This document shows, in pieces, positions 1 to 7,668 of a DNA stretch of 12,459 nucleotides; within the stretch, counting starts at the first letter, position 1; each line of letters starts with the position of its first letter. The stretch is from contig CAYXQF010000057.1 in assembly GCA_964466625.1 (NCBI GenBank), forward strand, positions 1-12,459. Direction: 5' to 3'. The notes under the pieces were generated by a model. It made no database searches and was not told the origin of the DNA. It saw only the letters and a list, made by a program, of their open reading frames with translations. Source of the stretch: QALR01 sp964466625. Lineage in GTDB: Bacteria > Bacillota > Clostridia > Oscillospirales > CAG-272. Made by a program: the position numbers and the translations under genes.

Positions 1-399
1 ACAATCGAGGAATTTTTTGAAAGCCAACAACGAAAAATCCCTTTAGGAACTAAAGAGCGCACTTCTATACTCTCCTGTCGGGAGTATCGTGCGTCTTGCA
101 AAGCTTCATTCTCTGTCAGCAGAAGAAAACTGACAGACCGAGAATGTTGCGTCACTTCGTTCCGTCAAGGTGGCTACCCCCCTTGCGCCGTTAAAGAGGC
201 TATCCCCTGTTGACTTGCCGTCCTCAAACGGTTTTGACAAACCGTTCGCCGCCAGCTAGTTTGATGCAAATATATAAAATAATCGTCCGTATGATCTTAA
301 CCATACGGAGGATTAACTGTTTTACGGACACCGCCCAATAAAACCGTTCTTTTTATTTTTGGTACTTTTAACGTTTATTTTTCAGTCAACGCAAAAAAC
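1..399. other. Structured non-coding region with many hairpins
   Basis: No convincing gene lies here. The stretch holds a chain of inverted repeats: 41-55 (CTTTAG, GAA loop, CTAAAG), 57-94 (GCGCAC and ATACTC paired with GAGTAT and GTGCGT), 107-146 (CATTCTC and TGTCAG paired with CTGACA and GAGAATG, with a four-base bulge), 166-185 (CAAGG/CCTTG), 227-246 (AACGGTTT, TGAC loop, AAACCGTT) and 282-313 (TCCGTATG/CATACGGA with flanking ATC/GAT). Read on the minus strand, the last small hairpin (55 to 41) is followed by GGATTTTT, a weak terminator-like end, so a minus-strand structured RNA downstream of the yitT-like gene is possible. I found no good promoter for one. The alternative is a non-autonomous mobile or intergenic repeat (MITE-like), because dense palindromes beside a cell gene are typical of those. 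I recognise no RNA family: the conserved marks of tmRNA, RNase P RNA and SRP RNA are absent. The element may continue left of the window. Confidence 0.5.
162..207. repeat. Imperfect tandem repeat, two units, 26-bp period
   Basis: Two copies of a 19-base unit start at 162 and 188. Unit 1 reads CCGTCAAGGTGGCTACCCC and unit 2 reads CCGTTAAAGAGGCTATCCC. They differ at four positions (C/T, G/A, T/A, C/T), and the core GGCTAYCCCC is shared. The repeat sits inside the hairpin-rich region 1-313. In unit 1 the CAAGG also pairs with CCTTG just after the unit. Function is unknown; the repeat could be part of an RNA fold or of a repeated intergenic element. Confidence 0.5.
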
Positions 400-1341
400 T
401 TATTTTGTCTGATCCGCATTTTTCTTTTTGCCGCGTTTTTTCGGCTCGATGGCAATATCACCAAGAACTTCTTTGAAGCCTTCACCGATGGTTTCCGTGG
501 CTTCGCCAAGGATCATGAACGCACTCGCGTCAATATTACGAACCGCTGTTTTGAGTTCAAAAAGTTCATTTTTCTTCACAACGCAAAGAATGATCTTTTT
601 ATCTTCTTTCGTATACCAACCCATACCGTCAAGAAGTGTCACACCGCGATTGAGATTTTTCATCAGAGAATCAGCAACTTCCTGATATTTTTCGGAGAAG
701 ATGTACGCAAGACGAGTCTTATCAAAGCCGCCGTTCACGAATTCCAGCGCGCTGGAGCACATGAAGATCGCAAGGAAGGAATAAAGAATGGAGTGCGCGT
801 CCTTCGTTGCGATCGCCGCAAAAAGAACGACGCAAGCATCGACAGCGAGAATGACTTTCGGTGTGGGAAGACCTTTGAATTTGAGCTTCAAAAGAAGTGC
901 CGCAAGATCGGAACCACCTGTGGTGTAACCACGCTTGAACATAAACGCTACCGCAATACCAAGCACACCGCCGCCAAAAATAGCATTCAAAACATAATCA
1001 TCTGCGGAAAAGGCGGGAAGAAGAAAATCCAATCTTTCCGTCACTTCAACAAAAAGCGAAGACACCGAAATGCCGACCAGCGCCTTCACGCTGGAGCGGA
1101 AGCCGTAAAAACACATGAAAAGGAGAAGCAGCGGCATATTGATACAGAAGATCATAAGACCTGTGGGAAGACCGTACAAAATGCGCAAAACGGTAGCGAT
1201 ACCGCCCGCACCGCCGATAAAAATACCGCCGGGAACGAGAAACATATTATACGCCAGCGCAAAAAAGCAACCGCTGATAAAAAGGTTCAAAATATCCGAA
1301 AATATTTCTTTGCTTTTCAGATCGTTCAATTTTTTAGTCAT
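400..1341 (-). CDS. YitT family membrane protein (DUF161 plus DUF2179)
   Basis: This is an integral membrane protein of the YitT family, widespread in Firmicutes and of unknown transport or signalling role. From the upstream ATG at 1392 the protein has 330 residues; from the chosen ATG at 1341 it has 313. Residues about 30-225 (upstream-start numbering) hold several hydrophobic helices and the glycine-rich family patches GGIFIGGAGGIA (55-66) and RGYTTGGSDL (154-163). The soluble C-terminal part, about 225-315, matches the DUF2179 domain, followed by a lysine-rich tail. I prefer 1341 because AGAAAGGA lies about 13 bases upstream of it, while the ATG at 1392 has no recognisable ribosome binding site; the spacing is long, so the start is uncertain. 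The gene is divergent from the flippase gene to its right and no strong terminator follows it. Family assignment is secure, function is not. Confidence 0.88.
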   Translation of the reverse strand: MTKKLNDLKSKEIFSDILNLFISGCFFALAYNMFLVPGGIFIGGAGGIATVLRILYGLPTGLMIFCINMPLLLLFMCFYGFRSSVKALVGISVSSLFVEVTERLDFLLPAFSADDYVLNAIFGGGVLGIAVAFMFKRGYTTGGSDLAALLLKLKFKGLPTPKVILAVDACVVLFAAIATKDAHSILYSFLAIFMCSSALEFVNGGFDKTRLAYIFSEKYQEVADSLMKNLNRGVTLLDGMGWYTKEDKKIILCVVKKNELFELKTAVRNIDASAFMILGEATETIGEGFKEVLGDIAIEPKKRGKKKNADQTK

Positions 1342-1454
1342 AGGGGGAAGCCAATCCTTTCTGATTTTTTGGTTATAGAAAAATAGGGACATGAATATAT
1401 TAGACCAAACGAAGTTTTTATATCGGTTTGGAAAAGAGGTTTTGCAAAGGACTT
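1342..1454. promoter_or_regulatory. Divergent intergenic region with small inverted repeat
   Basis: This AT-rich gap separates the leftward yitT-like gene from the rightward flippase gene and should hold both promoters. No near-consensus promoter stands out. On the minus strand TTGGTC-17-TATTTT (about 1408 down to 1380) is a weak candidate for the yitT-like gene. A six-base inverted repeat, CCAAAC (1405-1410) and GTTTGG (1426-1431), lies 15 bases apart in the gap and could be an operator. Confidence 0.3.
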
Positions 1455-3008
1455 ATGAAAAGAGTCACTCGTTTTATGACAAACGCGCTGATCCTTGGCG
1501 GCACGACGATCTTTATGCGCATCGTCGGCGTCATTTTTGGCGCGTACGTTTCGGGGAAGATCGGCGCGGAAGGCATGGGGCTTTATTCCCTGATCTCAAG
1601 CGTCTATATGTTTGCCGTCACGCTGGCTTCTTCCGGTGTCAACCTTGCCATGACAAGGCTCGCTGCCGAAGAGCTTTCGAAAAATAACGGAAAAGGCGTC
1701 ATCGCCGCCGTGAAAAACTGCGCCGCCTTTGCGCTGATCTTCAGCGTTTCGGCGAGCCTTATCCTCTTTTTCGGTGCAAAGTTCATTGCAAGCGAGATCC
1801 TCGGCGATATGCGGACCTTCCGCAGTCTTCGCGCGCTTTCGGCAGCACTTCCCTTCATCGCCGTTTCAAACGTTTTCAGCGGCTATTTCGGTGCGACAAG
1901 ACGAATTGCCAAAAGTGCTTCCGCGAACATCACGGAGCAATTTATAAAGATCTTCATCACCGTGAGCCTCATCATCACCATCGCCCCCAAGGGCATGGAA
2001 TACGCTTGCCTTTCGCTGGTCATCGGTACTGCGGTTTCGGAAGCGCTTTCCTTTTTTTATCTTTTCGCCTTTTATCTTTATGACAAACGAAAGCATATCC
2101 GAGAAAAGGAAGGCAAAGTTCCGCGCGATATCAAACGGAGAATGCTTTCGATCGTGCTTCCCGTGGCGCTTTCTTCCTATCTGCGCTCAGGTCTTGTCAC
2201 CATCGAGCATATCTTAATTCCTATCGGGCTTCGCCGTCATGGGGCAGACAGCAGTTCTGCACTTGCCTCTTACGGCGTGATCCACGGCATGGTGTTTCCG
2301 CTCATATTATTCCCGTCCGCGGTCTGTTCAACCTTTGCAGGACTCATCGTTCCCGAGCTTTCCGAGCTTGCCGCCACTTACGGAAAAGTGAAAAACAACA
2401 AACACATCTGCTATATCGTGCGACGTGCGCTCTCCTTTGCTTTGCTTTTCGGCATCGGCGCGGGAGGCATCTTTCTCTTTTTCGCGGAGCCGCTTGGCAT
2501 GCTCGTTTATCATAACGAAGAAACCGTGCGTTTCATTCGCGTTTTTGCCGTACTGATCCCTGTGATGTATCTGGATACCACCGTGGACGGTATGCTCAAG
2601 GGTCTCGGTCAGCAGCTCCACTCCATGATCTATAACATCATCGACGCTTCGATAAGTGTCATTCTCGTGTGGACACTTCTGCCGAAGATCGGCATTTACG
2701 GCTACGTTATCTGCGTATTTATAACAGAGCTTGTGAACCTCGCGTTCAGTCTGACAAGGCTCATCACGGTGACAGGCGTAAAAATCCCCCTCTACCGAGG
2801 AATCGCCAGTCCCATTTTGTGCGTTGTCGGCGCCACGACGTTCGTTTCTCTTTTAACAAACCTTATGCCCGCTCTTGGCACGAACACCTTAGCGTTTACC
2901 GTTTTCGGCATTGTGCTTTGCATCGGCATTTATGTCCTGCTTCTGCGCACCACAGAAGGGCTGACAAAGGAGGATACTGCCTGGATCATGGGTATCTTTC
3001 ACAAATAA
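1455..3008 (+). CDS. SpoVB-like polysaccharide/lipid flippase (MOP superfamily)
   Basis: A 517-residue polytopic membrane protein. It looks like the Firmicutes SpoVB/polysaccharide flippase branch of the MOP superfamily, members of which move lipid-linked sugar precursors across the membrane (MurJ-like work, spore cortex or exopolysaccharide). The N-terminus, MKRVTRFMTNALILGGTTIF, followed by a first helix and a GAEGMGLYSL segment, is characteristic of SpoVB-type proteins. About a dozen or more hydrophobic stretches run to the C-terminus. An in-frame TTG at 1428 would add nine residues, but I chose the ATG at 1455 because AAAGGA stands just before it, although only three bases away; ATG 1476 is another possibility. 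No paired gene is present to name the substrate. The next gene on this strand has its own promoter, so this gene is probably monocistronic. Confidence 0.83.
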   Translation: MKRVTRFMTNALILGGTTIFMRIVGVIFGAYVSGKIGAEGMGLYSLISSVYMFAVTLASSGVNLAMTRLAAEELSKNNGKGVIAAVKNCAAFALIFSVSASLILFFGAKFIASEILGDMRTFRSLRALSAALPFIAVSNVFSGYFGATRRIAKSASANITEQFIKIFITVSLIITIAPKGMEYACLSLVIGTAVSEALSFFYLFAFYLYDKRKHIREKEGKVPRDIKRRMLSIVLPVALSSYLRSGLVTIEHILIPIGLRRHGADSSSALASYGVIHGMVFPLILFPSAVCSTFAGLIVPELSELAATYGKVKNNKHICYIVRRALSFALLFGIGAGGIFLFFAEPLGMLVYHNEETVRFIRVFAVLIPVMYLDTTVDGMLKGLGQQLHSMIYNIIDASISVILVWTLLPKIGIYGYVICVFITELVNLAFSLTRLITVTGVKIPLYRGIASPILCVVGATTFVSLLTNLMPALGTNTLAFTVFGIVLCIGIYVLLLRTTEGLTKEDTAWIMGIFHK

Positions 3009-3122
3009 AAGACCAAGCTACCATCTGGGCATAAGATCTTCCTCCTTCCGTTTTGCAAAATAAAAAACCTTATACTTCGATTATATCTTTTTTTCGGGAT
3101 AAAGTCAACAGAAAAATTCCCC

Positions 3123-3151
3123 TTGCAAAAAATCTTTCCATGTGGTATAAT
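3123..3151 (+). promoter_or_regulatory. Sigma-A promoter of the DtxR-type regulator gene
   Basis: The -35 box TTGCAA (3123-3128) and the -10 box TATAAT (3146-3151) are separated by 17 bases. A TGG directly before the -10 box gives an extended -10 (TGnTATAAT). Transcription should start near 3158, leaving a leader of about 50 bases. Any protein start at 3123 is ruled out, because that TTG is part of the -35 box. Confidence 0.85.
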
Positions 3152-3206
3152 AAAAAAACACCGCACGTATTATTTCAAGTCCCGTGAGGAAGAAAGGATA
3201 ATCCCC

Positions 3207-3569
3207 ATGAAAATATTGGAATCTGCGGAAAATTATCTGGAAACGATCTTGATCTTGCAAAAAAGAAACGGCACCGTCCGCTCCATCGACATTGCAAGCG
3301 AGCTTGAATATACAAAACCCAGCGTCAGCATCGCCATGAAGCACTTGCGTGAAAACGGCTACATTGAAATGGACGCAAGCGGCTATATCACGCTCCTCGA
3401 CAAAGGACTTGCCATTGCAGAAAAGATGTATGAGCGCCACACGGTCATCACCACGTTTCTCGCAAAGCTTGGCGTTTCTCCCGAAATCGCCGCCGAAGAT
3501 GCTTGCCGCATCGAGCACGTCATCAGTGAAGAAAGCTTTGAAGCGATCAAAAAGCAGACAGAAAATTAA
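3207..3569 (+). CDS. DtxR/MntR family metal-dependent transcriptional regulator
   Basis: A 120-residue cytoplasmic DNA-binding protein. Members of this family repress metal uptake genes when loaded with Fe(II) or Mn(II). Residues about 1-63 form the winged helix-turn-helix (SIDIASELEYTKPSVSIAMKHL is the HTH core) and 65-115 the dimerisation/metal domain. ACRIEHVIS (99-107) matches the DtxR sequence around its Cys102, Glu105 and His106 ligands, giving C100, E103 and H104 here; H78 matches DtxR His79. By my alignment the other ligands differ: the position of DtxR Met10 or MntR Asp8 is N9, and the DtxR ancillary residues Glu83 and His98 are not conserved. The C-terminal SH3-like domain of DtxR is missing, as in MntR-size proteins. 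The start at 3207 has GAAAGGA at suitable spacing. No metal transporter gene is adjacent, so the target metal cannot be named. Confidence 0.88.
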   Translation: MKILESAENYLETILILQKRNGTVRSIDIASELEYTKPSVSIAMKHLRENGYIEMDASGYITLLDKGLAIAEKMYERHTVITTFLAKLGVSPEIAAEDACRIEHVISEESFEAIKKQTEN

Positions 3570-3579
3570 AAAGCTTACC

Positions 3580-3612
3580 AAAAAGGTGAAAGCCACACGC
3601 TTTCACCTTTTT
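3580..3612. terminator. Bidirectional intrinsic terminator
   Basis: A perfect 14-bp stem (AAAAAGGTGAAAGC and GCTTTCACCTTTTT) with a CACAC loop. It ends in a T run on both strands and lies between the rightward regulator gene and the leftward glmS, so it can terminate both. Confidence 0.85.
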
Positions 3613-3652
3613 ATGTTTCGGTATATCCCCACCAAAAGATTCTTGAAGGATC

Positions 3653-3686
3653 TTAAAGGGAACTTTTTGCAAAAAGCTCCCTTTAA
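3653..3686. repeat. Long inverted repeat downstream of glmS
   Basis: TTAAAGGGA (3653-3661) pairs with TCCCTTTAA (3678-3686), and CTTTTT with AAAAAG inside, leaving one mismatch and a two-base centre. It lies 11 bases past the glmS stop. No strong T run follows on the minus strand, so it is more likely an mRNA 3'-end stabiliser or auxiliary terminator than the main terminator at 3580-3612. Confidence 0.6.
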
Positions 3687-3697
3687 CGAGGAGATAC

Positions 3698-5518
3698 TTA
3701 TTCCACTGTCACGCTTTTGGCAAGATTGCGCGGTTTATCCACGTCGTGTCCGCGCTTCACGCTCGCGTAGTATCCAAGAAGCTGAAGAGGGATCGCCGCA
3801 AGGCTCGCGCCGAAATGCGCGTCTATCTGCGGAATACAGATCTTGACATCGGCGCTTTCCCAAGGCTCACTGCCAAGAGAAATGAGAAATGCACCGCGGC
3901 TTTTCACCTCCATCATGTTTCCGATCATTTTATGATACGTTTTCTCGTCCGTCATGATACCGATGACGGGCGTTTCTTTTTCGATCAAGCTGAGTGTGCC
4001 GTGTTTCATTTCACCTGCGGCATAAGCCTCGGCGTGAATATAGCTGATCTCCTTGATTTTGAGACTCCCCTCCAAGCCGATAGCATAGCCCTGCCCACGC
4101 CCGATAAAAAAGAGAGCATTTTTCTCCGCAAGCTTCTCCGCCAGCACTTTGAGCGGTGCCGTATCCCTCAGGATCTCTTCCATTTTTTCGGGCAAAGACC
4201 AAAGCTCCCGAATCAGCACTTCTGCGCCTTCGGCAGATAACGTACCTTTTGCCAGACCGAGCGCGATGGCAAATGCATCGCAGGCAATAAGCTGTGCGCT
4301 GTATGCCTTGGTGGTTGCCACAGCGATCTCAGGACCTGCAGGCGTATAGAGCACGCGATCTGCTTCTCTGGCGATAGAGGAACCGACCACGTTAACGATG
4401 GCAAGCGTTTGCACACCGCGCCGTTTTGCTTCCCGTAAAGCGCCGAGGCTGTCTGCCGTTTCACCCGATTGGCTGATCACGATCACAAGATCGTCCGCAC
4501 CCATGATCGGTTCCCGATAGCGAAATTCCGAAGCAAGCTCCACACGCACGGGGGCATGCGCAAACGCTTCGATCACGGAAGACACCGCAAGTCCCGCGTG
4601 ATATGCCGAACCGCAAGCGACGATATGCACCGCACCAATCCGTGCCAGTGCCTCTTTTTCCATGCCAACACGGATCTTTTCAGATAAATCTTCAGGAATC
4701 AACGCACGGAGCGTATCACGGACAACACGCGGCTGCTCATAAATTTCCTTGAGCATAAAATGCTCATATCCCTCTTTTTCCGCCGCCTCCGCAGACCAAA
4801 GGATCTCCGTTTTTTCTTTTATGAGAGGCGCACCGTTTGCATCAAAAAATTCCACACCCCCGTGGAAAAGCTTCGCCATCTCGCCGTTTTCCATCGGATA
4901 GACCGTGCGCGTATACGGCAAAAGTGCCGGGATATCGGAAGCGAGAAAGATCTCCTCCTCTGCCATGCCGACGATCAGCGGACTATCCTTTCTCACGGCA
5001 TAGATCACGTCCCGAATATCTCGGAACATCACGGCAAGCGCGAAAGAGCCAAGAAATTTCGCAGCGGCAAGGCGCATCGCCTTGGTGGGGTCTTTTACCT
5101 CTCGATAATAAAAATCCAAAAGGCAAACGGCAATCTCCGTATCCGTATCCGAGGAAAAGGTATATCCTTTCTGCAAAAGAAACGCTTTCAGCTCTCCAAA
5201 ATTTTCGATGATCCCGTTGTGCACACCAACGACAAGCGACTCGGGACTTGCGTGTGGGTGCGCATTTTTTTCAGACGGTTCGCCGTGTGTTGCCCAGCGC
5301 GTATGTCCGATACCCACGGTACCGGACGGCTTTTTTTCCTGCAAAAGCGCTTCTAAATTCTTTAGCTTTCCCTTTGCTTTCACCGTTTCGATCTCGCCGG
5401 AATCCGCAAAAACGGCAATCCCGGCAGAATCATATCCGCGATATTCAAGCCGCGAAAGTCCCCGAAGAAGAATCTCCGCCGCATTTTTTTGACCTGCAAA
5501 GCCAACAATTCCACACAT
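3698..5518 (-). CDS. glmS: Glutamine--fructose-6-phosphate aminotransferase (isomerizing)
   Basis: GlmS converts fructose-6-phosphate and glutamine to glucosamine-6-phosphate and glutamate, the entry step to UDP-GlcNAc, in the cytoplasm. The 606-residue protein has the usual length. It starts MCGIVGF, and Cys2 becomes the N-terminal nucleophile of the glutaminase domain (about 1-240), which also shows GHTRWATHGEP (71-81) and HNGIIENF (100-107). Two SIS sugar-isomerase domains follow, with CGSAYHAG (302-309) and SQSGETADS (349-357), and the protein ends in the conserved PRNLAKSVTVE. An in-frame GTG at 5527 would add three residues and bury the catalytic Cys; the ATG at 5518, with AAGGTG six bases upstream, is right. 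The gene begins 24 bases after the glmM stop, so the two are cotranscribed. That gap is too short for a glmS ribozyme, which is one way Gram-positive bacteria control this gene. Confidence 0.97.
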   Translation of the reverse strand: MCGIVGFAGQKNAAEILLRGLSRLEYRGYDSAGIAVFADSGEIETVKAKGKLKNLEALLQEKKPSGTVGIGHTRWATHGEPSEKNAHPHASPESLVVGVHNGIIENFGELKAFLLQKGYTFSSDTDTEIAVCLLDFYYREVKDPTKAMRLAAAKFLGSFALAVMFRDIRDVIYAVRKDSPLIVGMAEEEIFLASDIPALLPYTRTVYPMENGEMAKLFHGGVEFFDANGAPLIKEKTEILWSAEAAEKEGYEHFMLKEIYEQPRVVRDTLRALIPEDLSEKIRVGMEKEALARIGAVHIVACGSAYHAGLAVSSVIEAFAHAPVRVELASEFRYREPIMGADDLVIVISQSGETADSLGALREAKRRGVQTLAIVNVVGSSIAREADRVLYTPAGPEIAVATTKAYSAQLIACDAFAIALGLAKGTLSAEGAEVLIRELWSLPEKMEEILRDTAPLKVLAEKLAEKNALFFIGRGQGYAIGLEGSLKIKEISYIHAEAYAAGEMKHGTLSLIEKETPVIGIMTDEKTYHKMIGNMMEVKSRGAFLISLGSEPWESADVKICIPQIDAHFGASLAAIPLQLLGYYASVKRGHDVDKPRNLAKSVTVE

Positions 5519-5542
5519 AACGATCACCTTCTATGATTAAAT

Positions 5543-6889
5543 TCACCGAGCAGCGGCATAGCCTTTTTGCGCGATTACAGCGGCAATCGACGTCACCGAA
5601 CGGCGACAAAGTTCCTCGTCCTCCGCCTCCGCCATAATGCGGATGACAGGCTCTGTTCCCGATGCACGGAGCAAAATGCGCCCCTTGTCGCAAAGATCTT
5701 CCTCCGCATGACAAACGGCACGCCTTACGTCTTCGTCGGCAAGGACCGCCGCGGCATCACGCACACGCACGTTTTCCAGCACCTGCGGATAAAAGACAAA
5801 CGGCGCCAAAAGCGACGAAATATCCTTCCCCTCCTCGAGCAAAATGCGCATCGTATAAAGTGCGGTCAAAATGCCGTCCCCCGTCGTCGCATGATCGGCA
5901 AGGATCAAATGTCCCGATTGCTCACCGCCAAGCGAAAAGCCGCCGTTTTTCATGCACTCCCAAACGAATTTATCACCCACCGCCGTCTTTTCATAAAAAA
6001 TTCCCACTTCATCAAACGCTTTATAAAGTCCGAAATTCGACATCACCGTGGTGACGACCGTATTTTTCGCAAGTGTGCCTTTTTTTCGCATAAAACGCGC
6101 AAAAAGATACAGCAAATGGTCACCGCTGATGATCTCACCTTTTCCCGAAACGGCGATACAGCGGTCACCGTCGCCATCAAAGGCAAAACCAATGTCCAAA
6201 TTTTTTTCCCGAACAAGTGTCTGCAAAGTTTCGACGTTCGTGGAACCGCAACTCCGGTTGATATTCAATCCATCAGGCTCCGCATGGATCGCGGTGATCT
6301 CGGCACCGAGATATTCAAAAGCCGCTCTTGCCAAACGAAACGTGCTACCGTTGGCAAGATCCAACCCCACGGAGATCCCACGGCAAGCGTTTTCAGGAAG
6401 GATCCGCAAGGAATCCAGATACACAGAAGCAAGCATATCTGCGTCACGCACCGTTCCCACGCGCGCCCCCGTTGCAAACGGCAATTCGTAAGCACCGTCA
6501 AGATAGGTTTCCAAAGAAAAAATGAGCGCCTCTTCCTTTTCTCCAAACCGATTGATCAGCTTGATACCGTTATCCGAAAACGCATTGTGGCTGGCGGAGA
6601 TCATGACACCGAGATCAAAACCACCCGTTCGCACTAGATGCGCCACGGCAGGCGTTGTGACCACGCCAAGGCGAAAGACATCTGCGCCCGATGCCAGAAG
6701 TCCGCCGATGAGTGCATGTTCAAACATATCACACGATCTTCGCGTATCCTTCCCGATCAAAATACGCAGTTTTTTCTCCTCCGCTTCGCCGCAAGTCCCC
6801 AAAAAACGTCCGATACGATACGCATGATCCGCTGTCAGCTTCACGTTCACTTCCCCACGAAAACCGTCTGTACCGAAATACTTTCCCAT
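5543..6889 (-). CDS. glmM: Phosphoglucosamine mutase
   Basis: GlmM interconverts glucosamine-6-phosphate and glucosamine-1-phosphate, the second step to UDP-GlcNAc. From the ATG at 6889 it has 448 residues, the family norm, and begins MGKYFGTDGFRG like the Bacillus enzyme. Numbered from that start, the phosphoserine loop ISASHN places the active serine at 100, the metal loop DGDGDR is at 238-243, the sugar-binding GEQSGH at 322-327 and the phosphate-binding RASGTEP at 408-414. An ATG at 6898 overlaps the upstream stop (ATGA) and would add three residues. I prefer 6889 because AAAGGAG is about 10 bases before it but only one base before 6898; translational coupling could still favour 6898. It is the middle gene of the operon, before glmS. 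Confidence 0.96.
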   Translation of the reverse strand: MGKYFGTDGFRGEVNVKLTADHAYRIGRFLGTCGEAEEKKLRILIGKDTRRSCDMFEHALIGGLLASGADVFRLGVVTTPAVAHLVRTGGFDLGVMISASHNAFSDNGIKLINRFGEKEEALIFSLETYLDGAYELPFATGARVGTVRDADMLASVYLDSLRILPENACRGISVGLDLANGSTFRLARAAFEYLGAEITAIHAEPDGLNINRSCGSTNVETLQTLVREKNLDIGFAFDGDGDRCIAVSGKGEIISGDHLLYLFARFMRKKGTLAKNTVVTTVMSNFGLYKAFDEVGIFYEKTAVGDKFVWECMKNGGFSLGGEQSGHLILADHATTGDGILTALYTMRILLEEGKDISSLLAPFVFYPQVLENVRVRDAAAVLADEDVRRAVCHAEEDLCDKGRILLRASGTEPVIRIMAEAEDEELCRRSVTSIAAVIAQKGYAAAR

Positions 6890-6894
6890 ACCGC

Positions 6895-7554
6895 TCATTC
6901 TCCTTTCAAAGTCAGAATATCACCTGCTCGCATGATGCAGTTTTCCCCGACCACGCCGCGGACAACAGAAAGCGGATAGATCATCGTGCCGCGCCCGATC
7001 ACAGCGCCGGGACAAAGCACGCTGTTACACCCGATCTCCGCGCGGTCACCGATCATGGCACCGCATTTTTTGCGAGAAGTAGCGATCGGCGCCTCACCGT
7101 GAACCACGACCTCTCCATGATCCAGACGCACATTTGCCGTGATCACGCCTGCGCCGAAATGCGCACGATAACCGAGAATGCTATCCCCCACGTAATTGAA
7201 ATGCGGCACCTGCACACAGTCAAAAAGGATCGAATTTTTCACTTCCGTGGAATTGCCGATCACACAGCCCTCGCCCACAAGCACCGCGCCGCGAATAAAC
7301 GCGCCATGGCGCACCTCCGTTTTTGCACCGATGATGGCAGGCGCCAAAATTTCAGCCGACGGCGCGATGATCGCACATTTATGGACCCAAACACAAGGGG
7401 TGACCTCGTCATATTCGGCTGGAGAAAGCGTCTTGCCAAATTCAGTGATCTTATCACCAAGCGTCGCCAATGCCTCCCATGGATAAGGAAACGACGAAAG
7501 ATACGAGGCGGCAAGACTATGGTTCCTATCAAAAAGCTCGGAAAAATTCATCAT
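6895..7554 (-). CDS. Left-handed beta-helix acyltransferase, GlmU C-terminal-like
   Basis: A 219-residue protein made mostly of hexapeptide repeats (imperfect [LIV]-G-x4 turns, about residues 55-210), the left-handed beta-helix fold of acyl- and acetyltransferases. VPHFNYVGDSILG followed by GAGVITAN lines up with the E. coli GlmU acetyltransferase segment: H118, Y121 and N141 fall at GlmU His363, Tyr366 and Asn377. There is no N-terminal nucleotidyltransferase domain; residues 1-50 are a short helical lead. Such proteins are often labelled UDP-N-acetylglucosamine pyrophosphorylase, which the sequence does not support. The gene is first in the operon with glmM and glmS, so acetylation of glucosamine-1-phosphate is an attractive inference, but another sugar substrate is possible. 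The start at 7554 has AAAGGA nine bases upstream; the ATG at 7572 and TTG at 7581 lack this. A weak promoter candidate is TTCTTT-17-TAAAAT (7634 down to 7606). The stop overlaps the possible glmM ATG at 6898. Confidence 0.85.
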   Translation of the reverse strand: MMNFSELFDRNHSLAASYLSSFPYPWEALATLGDKITEFGKTLSPAEYDEVTPCVWVHKCAIIAPSAEILAPAIIGAKTEVRHGAFIRGAVLVGEGCVIGNSTEVKNSILFDCVQVPHFNYVGDSILGYRAHFGAGVITANVRLDHGEVVVHGEAPIATSRKKCGAMIGDRAEIGCNSVLCPGAVIGRGTMIYPLSVVRGVVGENCIMRAGDILTLKGE

Positions 7555-7621
7555 AAAATAAAGTCCTTTCATCAAAGTCAAAAATTTCCCTCTTATTGTT
7601 CCCTTATTTTATGCGTGCAAA

Positions 7622-7661
7622 AACAAAAAAAGAACCGAAAGTTTTCGCTTTCGATTCTTTT
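7622..7661 (-). terminator. Intrinsic terminator of the beta-helix glycosidase-like gene
   Basis: On the minus strand AAAAGAATCGAAAG pairs with CTTTCGGTTCTTTT (one G-T wobble) around a six-base loop and runs into a long T tract. It sits directly after the stop at 7669 and separates this gene from the glm operon. Confidence 0.85.
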
Positions 7662-7668
7662 CTCATCA

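Noticed and set aside
1..399. tmRNA or RNase P RNA
   Set aside because: No tRNA-like ends, tag-peptide frame or RNase P conserved cores were found on either strand.
793..1386. Plus-strand frame of 197 codons over the yitT-like gene
   Set aside because: Its Lys/Arg/His-rich translation mirrors a membrane protein gene on the other strand, and it has no recognisable domain.
3123..3206. N-terminal extension of the DtxR-type regulator from a TTG at 3123
   Set aside because: The TTG is part of the -35 box and the segment lies over the promoter; the ATG at 3207 has a proper ribosome binding site and fits homologues.
5519..5542. Possible glmS ribozyme before glmS
   Set aside because: Only 24 bases separate glmM and glmS, too few for the ribozyme.
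5567..6637. Plus-strand frame of 356 codons over glmM
   Set aside because: Antisense shadow of glmM, whose active-site motifs are all present on the minus strand.
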